From Candidatus Phocaeicola excrementigallinarum (GTDB lineage: Bacteria > Bacteroidota > Bacteroidia > Bacteroidales > Bacteroidaceae): a stretch of 34,950 nt of DNA. Made by a program: the position numbers and the translations under genes. The notes under the pieces were generated by a model, which was not told the origin of the DNA, made no database searches, and was given only the letters and a program-made list of their open reading frames with translations. How positions within the stretch are numbered: position 1 is the stretch's first letter; each line of letters begins with the position of its first letter. The DNA lies in the NCBI GenBank assembly GCA_019120125.1, contig DWVR01000020.1:1-34950 (forward strand), read 5' to 3'. Below, one piece after another: positions 26,649-34,950 of this stretch.

Positions 26649-28124
26649 ATGAAAACACTTATCAAGAAAATCATTCACAAAGGATGGCCGGTTGTATTCC
26701 TGCTGGCGATTCTGACACTTTCTACCGTTGCGTCATGCAAGGATGATGACGGCGGGAACAATTTGCCTGTGATACACTATTTAAGATTGACCGACCCGGT
26801 TTTGGCAGACAGTACCTTTACGGATGTAGAACGGGGAACCATGCTGGCTGTCATAGGTGAGAACCTGGACGGTGTAATTGAAGTCTATATCAATAACCAG
26901 AAAATCAGCTTCAATTCCACCTATTCTACACCGACCAGCCTGATTATAACGGTTCCATACGATGAAGATTTCAAACTGACATCCACAAACCCTGAACTGC
27001 AGGCCGAACTGCGAATAGTCACAAACCACGGAACAGCCACGTTCCCGATGCACGTACTCTCACCGGGACCGAACATATTCTTTGTTTCGGCATTCTATCC
27101 CATCGAACCGGGTGACGAGGTAACCTTAATGGGACAGAACTTCTATGAAATCAAGCGGATTTATTTCAGCAAGGACTCCGTTGAGGTGACCATGCCGATA
27201 ACTGACTATCAGGTAAGCAACGACTACGAACAGATTACATTCAATATGCCGGACAAACTAAAGGAAGGAGGATATATCTTTGTCGACTGCTATACTGACG
27301 AGGCAAGCATCGAATTTGTACCAACGGGACCGAAACCGGCCATCACCGGAATCAGCTCCACAATGCCGATGCCCGGAACGGAAGTCACCATTGTAGGCAA
27401 GAACTTCATCAATGTATCAAATGTCAACATAAACGGCGAGTTCGACATTCCAAAAGAAGACCTTGAAGTTTCCGAAGCCATGAACGCCATTACATTCACA
27501 ATGCCGGAGGCTCCGGAAAATTCGGGAAAGATCAGCGTGGCCACTATTAGCGGAACTGCAGAATTGGAAGGATTCTATCCGCGGGAACACATCGTTCTCG
27601 ACTTCGACAACAGAGGCAGCCGTAGTTGGGGCGATAACTCCGATACATGGACAACTGACGGAACAACCGATCCGTTTATTGCGGATGGTAAATATTCCGG
27701 TATCGTCGGAATCATTTCAGCCAATAACTCCTGGTGGGGACAAATTGTAACCAGCACTTTCTGGCCTGGCAATGACATTATACCGGACGACACGCCGATT
27801 TCAGAATTGGAACTGCAGTTCGAATGCTATGTCACAAAACTATTTGACGGTCCGGTACTGGAAATCCAACTTGGAGGAAATTTCGACGCCTCACTGAAGG
27901 ATTATGTACCCGTAAGCTCATTCACTGGAAAAACAGAGACTGCGGAATGGATGCAATGCAGTATCCCATTGGAATCACTTGTGGCAGAAGCGACATGGAA
28001 GGAATTTACAAGTCGGGTCAAAGAGTTGGGAATCTATGTAAGAAATCCGAGTAACAAAAACGATGTATCCGTTGAATTCTACGTGGACAACTTCCGCATC
28101 GTTCCTATCCAAAAAGAAAATTAA
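26649..28124 (+). CDS. SGBP-B-type surface glycan-binding lipoprotein (TIG repeats)
   Basis: The 491-residue lipoprotein (VASC, cysteine at 30) has no catalytic domain. Three TIG/IPT-like Ig domains form a stalk (about 40-137, 140-225, 229-308, each with a GENL, GQNF or GKNF turn). Residues 315-491 match the xyloglucan-binding domain type of B. ovatus SGBP-B, and are rich in exposed aromatics (SWGD, SWWGQ, STFWPG). It would hold polymer at the cell surface for the GH5 enzyme and the SusCD pore. It lies 11 bases after susD and 18 bases before GH5. The identification of the C-terminal domain is from layout and aromatic pattern, not from an alignment. Confidence 0.88.
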   Translation: MKTLIKKIIHKGWPVVFLLAILTLSTVASCKDDDGGNNLPVIHYLRLTDPVLADSTFTDVERGTMLAVIGENLDGVIEVYINNQKISFNSTYSTPTSLIITVPYDEDFKLTSTNPELQAELRIVTNHGTATFPMHVLSPGPNIFFVSAFYPIEPGDEVTLMGQNFYEIKRIYFSKDSVEVTMPITDYQVSNDYEQITFNMPDKLKEGGYIFVDCYTDEASIEFVPTGPKPAITGISSTMPMPGTEVTIVGKNFINVSNVNINGEFDIPKEDLEVSEAMNAITFTMPEAPENSGKISVATISGTAELEGFYPREHIVLDFDNRGSRSWGDNSDTWTTDGTTDPFIADGKYSGIVGIISANNSWWGQIVTSTFWPGNDIIPDDTPISELELQFECYVTKLFDGPVLEIQLGGNFDASLKDYVPVSSFTGKTETAEWMQCSIPLESLVAEATWKEFTSRVKELGIYVRNPSNKNDVSVEFYVDNFRIVPIQKEN

Positions 28125-28142
28125 TTTTTAAGCAAAGCAAAT

Positions 28143-29594
28143 ATGAAAACGAAAATAACATACCTTTTTCTGCTCCTTATGACAATGGTTCTTGGACTGC
28201 ACTCCTGTAAGGCCGACAAAGTGGACGGAGCGGTTTTCTCACTCAGCATTGACGGACAAGAATCGACAAGTATTACGTTCGGCTACGGACAGACTTTCTT
28301 CATGGCGAAGCTTTCCTCCAATGCGGGATGGAGCCTGTCAAGCGACCAACCCTGGTGTACCTTATCAAATGTATCAGGCAACCCGACTGACGAACAATAC
28401 ATTAAAATCGCGGTAGAAAGAAATACAACTGATGCGGAACGTACAGCAACCATAACTATGAACGCAGGCGGAAATATCCGCCAGTACACAGTCACTCAGA
28501 CCTCAAAGAATGCGGAGACTTATCCAGCGGGAATGGAAAAGGATGCCATCGAAACCATCAAGTCCATCCAGATGGGTATCAATCTGGGGAACACGCTGGA
28601 AGCTCCAGGCGGAGAGGAAGCCTGGGGAGCCCCTCGTACGACCCAAGCTATAATTGACCAAATGAAAGCATGGGGCTTCAATGCCATCCGTGTCCCCTGC
28701 TCATGGAATCAGTATCTGGAAGCTGACGGCATAACCATCAATCCAGACTGGATGAAAAGGGTCAAGCAAGTGGTGGACTACTGCATGAAAGCAGACATGT
28801 ACACTATCATAAACATCCACTGGGACGGAGGATGGATGGAAGGTTCCTGCGATGCTTCCATGATGACCTCCGATTCCATTGCAAGAGTGGAAGCAAAAGT
28901 ATATAAATTATGGACACAGATAGCCACCACATTCAGAGACTATGACGGACGGTTGCTTTTTGCTGGAGCAAACGAGCCTGTAGTAGAAAGTCGTGAAGAC
29001 ATGATTGTCCTGAACAGATACGAACAAGCATTTGTACATGCCGTAAGAAGAACCGGCGGAAACAACCTTTACCGCAATCTTGTCATCCAAGGACCGCGGA
29101 CCGACATCAACAGAACGGACATGTGGATGGAATTGCCGGAAGATACTGTCTCAGCACGTACAATCGTGGAAGTACACTATTACGACCCGTTCAATTTCTG
29201 TCTGAATGATGATTTGAGTAGCTGTACCTATTTCTGGGGAGAGCCGTATGCCCAGTATGGACAAATTGACGATGGATGGCAGGAATTACACGTATGTGAA
29301 CAATTCGAAAAAATGAAAAAGAAATTTGTGGACAAGGGAATACCTCTCGTATTGGGAGAATATAGTGCCATGTACCGTACTCATCCTGACAACTCGCTCC
29401 AAGAAGTCTGCCATGAATCGGAAGGCTACTTCACAGGCTATGTTACAGAACAAGCCAAGAACAACGGACTGGCTCCTTTCTTATGGGATATACAACATGG
29501 AGGACTATTTGACCGCAGTACCGGAACAATACTGCTGCCGACTGTGTACAACCAGCTGAAAGAAGGAGCGGAAAGAGGACAATATCCATTCTAA
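28143..29594 (+). CDS. GH5 endo-xyloglucanase with BACON domain, lipoprotein
   Basis: The 483-residue surface lipoprotein has its lipid cysteine at 22 (GLHSC). Residues 30-120 form a BACON domain (WSLSSDQPWCTLSNVSG, TATITMNAGG), which in B. ovatus GH5A spaces the enzyme from the membrane. Residues 130-480 are a GH5 barrel, most like subfamily 4: MGINLGNTLEAPG, FNAIRVPCSW, acid/base E278 in FAGANEP and nucleophile E406 in LVLGEY. It would make the first cut in the glucan backbone outside the cell. It lies in the susC operon, 18 bases after SGBP-B and 110 bases before the double GH43 gene. Cellulase or mixed-linkage glucanase are family alternatives, but the neighbours favour xyloglucan. Confidence 0.94.
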   Translation: MKTKITYLFLLLMTMVLGLHSCKADKVDGAVFSLSIDGQESTSITFGYGQTFFMAKLSSNAGWSLSSDQPWCTLSNVSGNPTDEQYIKIAVERNTTDAERTATITMNAGGNIRQYTVTQTSKNAETYPAGMEKDAIETIKSIQMGINLGNTLEAPGGEEAWGAPRTTQAIIDQMKAWGFNAIRVPCSWNQYLEADGITINPDWMKRVKQVVDYCMKADMYTIINIHWDGGWMEGSCDASMMTSDSIARVEAKVYKLWTQIATTFRDYDGRLLFAGANEPVVESREDMIVLNRYEQAFVHAVRRTGGNNLYRNLVIQGPRTDINRTDMWMELPEDTVSARTIVEVHYYDPFNFCLNDDLSSCTYFWGEPYAQYGQIDDGWQELHVCEQFEKMKKKFVDKGIPLVLGEYSAMYRTHPDNSLQEVCHESEGYFTGYVTEQAKNNGLAPFLWDIQHGGLFDRSTGTILLPTVYNQLKEGAERGQYPF

Positions 29595-29599
29595 GATAA

Positions 29600-32605
<3,006 letters not shown>

Positions 32606-32686
32606 TGCTTCCCAAAAGAAATAAGGTTGTCTTCAAAGTTTTATAAAAAGCTGAGATTGATTTATTATAATCTATAAGTTTAACAT

Positions 32687-32747
32687 AAAAATCTTCTGCT
32701 TGTAGTTCTATAAGTGACGTAAACAAAGGCTAAAGCAGGAGATTTTT
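32687..32747 (+). terminator. Terminator of the susC operon
   Basis: AAAAATCTTCTGCTT (32687-32701) pairs with AAGCAGGAGATTTTT (32733-32747) in a near-perfect stem, followed by ATTTTTAGG. It lies 82 bases after the last stop codon and could work on both strands. Confidence 0.8.
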
Positions 32748-32904
32748 ATTTTTAGGTTTCAATCTTATTTTTGAAATTTATTTTGAATCTCATTCCTCTT
32801 TCCTTTCTCTTGAATCTGAATTTTTCTGCCATATTTTAGAGACGCTTAAATTTGGCTTAGACTTTTTAGCCGCTTTGCTTTCCTTCGATTTTCATGTTCT
32901 GCGT

Positions 32905-32960
32905 TAAAAAACCTTCCTTCTCGGCCCGGGATGAGTGGGAAGAACCAAAAAGGAAGGTCT
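32905..32960 (-). terminator. Terminator of the lpxK-pnp-thiL operon
   Basis: ACCTTCCTT (32911-32919) pairs with AAGGAAGGT (32950-32958). On the minus strand a TTTTTT run follows. It starts about 25 bases after the thiL stop codon. Confidence 0.85.
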
Positions 32961-32983
32961 TTCATTCTAAGTTATAGGAGGCT

Positions 32984-34021
32984 TTATCCTTTCAAGGGAT
33001 TCCAGCCTTGTGCTTTCAGCTCAAGTTCATTTCCGTCGCGGGTTACGAGGGCACATCCTAACTCGGGTTTGGTGATGTGACCGATGACTTTCACGTCTTT
33101 CATCTGAGAAACAACTTCGTGTGCGGTCAACGGTACGGTGAAGAGCAGTTCGTAATCTTCGCCGCCGTTCAGGGCACACGTACTCAGGTTCATGTTGAAT
33201 TCTTCGGCCATTACGGCTGTCTGGTAGTCAATCGGAATGCGTTCTTCGTACACGCGGCAACCGGCATGGCTTTGCGAACAGATGTGCATCAGCTCAGATG
33301 ACAGTCCGTCGGAGATGTCCATCATGGCGGTAGGCTTGATGCCGGCTTTAGCCAGGCTTTCTACAATATCCTTGCGGGCTTCCGGTTTTAAGAAGCGTTC
33401 CAGCAAATATTCTTTTCCTGCAAAGTCGGGCTGTACATCTTTTTCGCCCTGGAACACGGCTTTTTCCCGTTCCATCAGCTGGAGTCCCATGTAGGCAGCT
33501 CCCAAATCGCCCGACACGCAGATGAGGTCGGTTTCCCTGGCTCCGTTGCGGTAAACCACCTGGTCCTTGTCGGCTTCCCCGATGCAGGTGATGGAGATGG
33601 CCAGACCTGTGACGGAAGATGTGGTGTCCCCTCCCACGAGGTCTACCTGATGCTGTGCGCAAGCCAGTTTCAGCCCGTCGTAGAAATCTTCCAGGTCTTC
33701 GATGCAGAAACGTTTGGATACAGCCAGTGATACGGTAATCTGCTTCGGAGTACCGTTCATGGCGTAAATATCGGAGAAGTTCACCATGGCTGATTTGTAT
33801 CCCAGGTGCTTCAGCGGGGTATATACCAGGTCAAAGTGTACACCTTCCATCAGTAGGTCGGTAGTGACCAGTACCTGCTTGTCGGGAAATTCCAATACGG
33901 CTGCATCGTCGCCCACACCGTATTTTGTTTCCGGATTCTGTAATTTAATATCTTGGGTGAGGTGTTTGATAAGCCCAAATTCACCCAACGTTGAAATTTC
34001 TGTTCTGTTTCCTTCGTGCAT
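32984..34021 (-). CDS. thiL: Thiamine-monophosphate kinase
   Basis: The 345-residue protein of the ThiL family phosphorylates thiamine monophosphate to thiamine pyrophosphate with ATP in the cytoplasm. The family motifs are clear: an N-terminal GEFGLI, GVGDDAAV near residue 36, TTDLLMEGVHF, the metal/ATP-binding VGGDTT, and the C-terminal CALNGGEDYELLFTV. Length is normal for the family. It starts 7 bases after the pnp stop codon, so the two genes are co-transcribed, and it ends at a terminator. No TPP riboswitch is visible in front of it, as expected for a gene inside an operon. Confidence 0.97.
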   Translation of the reverse strand: MHEGNRTEISTLGEFGLIKHLTQDIKLQNPETKYGVGDDAAVLEFPDKQVLVTTDLLMEGVHFDLVYTPLKHLGYKSAMVNFSDIYAMNGTPKQITVSLAVSKRFCIEDLEDFYDGLKLACAQHQVDLVGGDTTSSVTGLAISITCIGEADKDQVVYRNGARETDLICVSGDLGAAYMGLQLMEREKAVFQGEKDVQPDFAGKEYLLERFLKPEARKDIVESLAKAGIKPTAMMDISDGLSSELMHICSQSHAGCRVYEERIPIDYQTAVMAEEFNMNLSTCALNGGEDYELLFTVPLTAHEVVSQMKDVKVIGHITKPELGCALVTRDGNELELKAQGWNPLKG

Positions 34022-34028
34022 AGTATTT

Positions 34029-34838
34029 TTACGCTCTGTTGATAAGTTCTCTCATAATGGTCGTCATGCGAGGCTGTGCTTCGTCGGCAGCCTTCTGCAC
34101 TTCTTCGTGTGATACTTCCACAATCTTGCCTTCCACGCCCAGGTCGGTGATGACTGATACGCCGAATACCTTAATGCCGCAATGGTTGGCTACAATTACT
34201 TCTGGTACGGTAGACATTCCTACGGCATCAGCACCTAAAATGTGGAACATCTTATATTCTGACGGAGTTTCGAACGTAGGACCTTGGGTGCCGAGGTAGA
34301 CGCCTTGCTGTACCTTGATACCTTTTTCTTGTGCAATTTCCAGTGCTTTTGCAATCAGTCCTTTAGAGTAAGCTTCACTCATATCCGGGAAGCGTGGTCC
34401 GTATTCGATATTCTTCCCACGAAGCGGATGTTCCGGGAAGAGATTGATGTGGTCAGTAATAATCATCAGGTCACCGATTTCAAAGTCGGGGTTGGTACCT
34501 CCTGCAGCATTCGATACGAAGAGGGTCTTGATGCCCAGTTCACGCATCACGCGTACGGGGAAAGTCACTTCCTTCATGGAATAGCCTTCATAAAAATGAA
34601 AACGTCCCTGCATGGCCATGATGTCCTTGTTGCCCAGTTTCCCGAAAATCAGTTTCCCGCTGTGTCCTTCGACGGTTGAAACCGGGAAATTCGGGATTTC
34701 CGAATAGTTGATTTCATACTTGTCGGTGATTTCGTGCACCAGACTGCCCAATCCTGTACCCAGGATGATGGCTGTTTCGGGGTGAGTGTGCATTTTAGCC
34801 TTCAGAAAGGCTGCTGTTTCTTGAATTTTTTCTAACAT
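34029..34838 (-). CDS. Purine-nucleoside phosphorylase
   Basis: The protein has 269 residues from the ATG at 34838. A TTG six bases earlier (34844) could add two residues but is the weaker start. It belongs to the trimeric purine nucleoside phosphorylase family (PNP class of inosine/guanosine phosphorylases): GTGLGS near the N-terminus for phosphate, EGHSGKL, MQGRFHFYEG, VSNAAGG, and the purine site GPTFETPSEYKM with GADAVGMSTVPE. It splits purine nucleosides with phosphate to give a free base and ribose-1-phosphate, in the cytoplasm, for salvage. Its start lies inside the 3' end of lpxK and its stop 7 bases before thiL. Confidence 0.95.
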   Translation of the reverse strand: MLEKIQETAAFLKAKMHTHPETAIILGTGLGSLVHEITDKYEINYSEIPNFPVSTVEGHSGKLIFGKLGNKDIMAMQGRFHFYEGYSMKEVTFPVRVMRELGIKTLFVSNAAGGTNPDFEIGDLMIITDHINLFPEHPLRGKNIEYGPRFPDMSEAYSKGLIAKALEIAQEKGIKVQQGVYLGTQGPTFETPSEYKMFHILGADAVGMSTVPEVIVANHCGIKVFGVSVITDLGVEGKIVEVSHEEVQKAADEAQPRMTTIMRELINRA

Positions 34839-34950
34839 ACTCAATGATTTTAGGGTTAAATACTAGTTCTCCTTTGTGCAGAAACTCCACTTCTATAGGG
34901 AGCACGTAAATATAGGGTTTCAGTTCTTCGCAGAGCTGCGGATGACCGAT
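34795..34950 (-). CDS. lpxK: Tetraacyldisaccharide 4'-kinase, C-terminal end
   Basis: This minus-strand frame is open from the window edge (34950) to a TAA at 34795-34797 and gives 51 residues: IYVLPIEVEF and NPKIIEYVRKNSRNS are characteristic of the end of Bacteroidales LpxK, which adds the 4'-phosphate to lipid A precursor at the inner membrane. The gene overlaps the start of the purine-nucleoside phosphorylase gene by 44 bases, a sign of translational coupling. The order lpxK-pnp-thiL is one I recall from Bacteroides genomes. The short visible length keeps the call below certainty. Confidence 0.75.
   Translation of the reverse strand: MGHPQLCEELKPYIYVLPIEVEFLHKGELVFNPKIIEYVRKNSRNSSLSEG

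Larger units (their letters stand above)
32606..32983. other. Intergenic stretch with two opposing terminators
   Basis: It holds the end of the plus-strand glycan operon (hairpin 32687-32747) and the end of the minus-strand housekeeping operon (hairpin 32905-32960). The sequence between them, about 32750-32900, is T-rich and shows no gene I can support. Confidence 0.7.

Noticed and set aside
33900-34030. TPP riboswitch near thiL
   Set aside because: thiL starts only 7 bases after the upstream gene and no THI-box-like conserved sequence is visible.

Overview
The window comes from a member of the Bacteroidales, most likely a gut Bacteroides or Phocaeicola. Four things point there: SusC/SusD pairs with lipoprotein glycosidases, a hybrid two-component regulator, a promoter of the Bacteroides type (TTTG, 19 bases, TAnnTTTG) in front of the tRNA gene, and a housekeeping end that reads lpxK-pnp-thiL. 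I could not run a search, so the species is not named.

Layout. 1-1053 is the 3' end of an S9 (DPP4-like) peptidase gene. 1236-1308 is tRNA-Phe(GAA) on the minus strand, with its own promoter and terminator. 1460-2525 is the decayed relic of an IS4-type insertion sequence. 2868-32605 is one large polysaccharide utilization locus. 32984-34950 is the end of a housekeeping operon (lpxK-pnp-thiL, minus strand).

The locus has two arms around a 408-base divergent intergenic region (16217-16624). The minus arm reads, in transcription order, a fimbrillin-family lipoprotein, a hybrid two-component sensor/regulator (HTCS), GH31, GH2 and a DUF1593/Sde182-like protein. The plus arm reads GH3, GH43 and then a tight operon: SusC, SusD, a TIG-repeat surface glycan-binding protein (SGBP-B type), a BACON-GH5 endoglucanase and a double GH43-CBM6 protein. 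This toolkit matches the xyloglucan utilization locus described in Bacteroides ovatus. The GH5 lipoprotein would cut the glucan backbone at the surface. SusC/SusD/SGBP-B would capture and import the oligosaccharides. Periplasmic GH43 (arabinose), GH2 (galactose), GH31 (xylose) and GH3 (glucose) would then dismantle them, with the HTCS sensing an intermediate. No GH95 or GH29 fucosidase and no GH9 is present, so fucosylated xyloglucan is not an obvious target.

Four parts go beyond the textbook locus and deserve a look: the fimbrillin-family lipoprotein with an AT-rich, three-part C-terminal region; the DUF1593/Sde182 nucleoside-hydrolase-like protein next to GH2; the fusion of two GH43 domains, with a clear G+C step between its halves; and a promoter block (CATCCG, 8 bases, CAACTTTT) shared by the GH43 gene and susC, a candidate HTCS operator.
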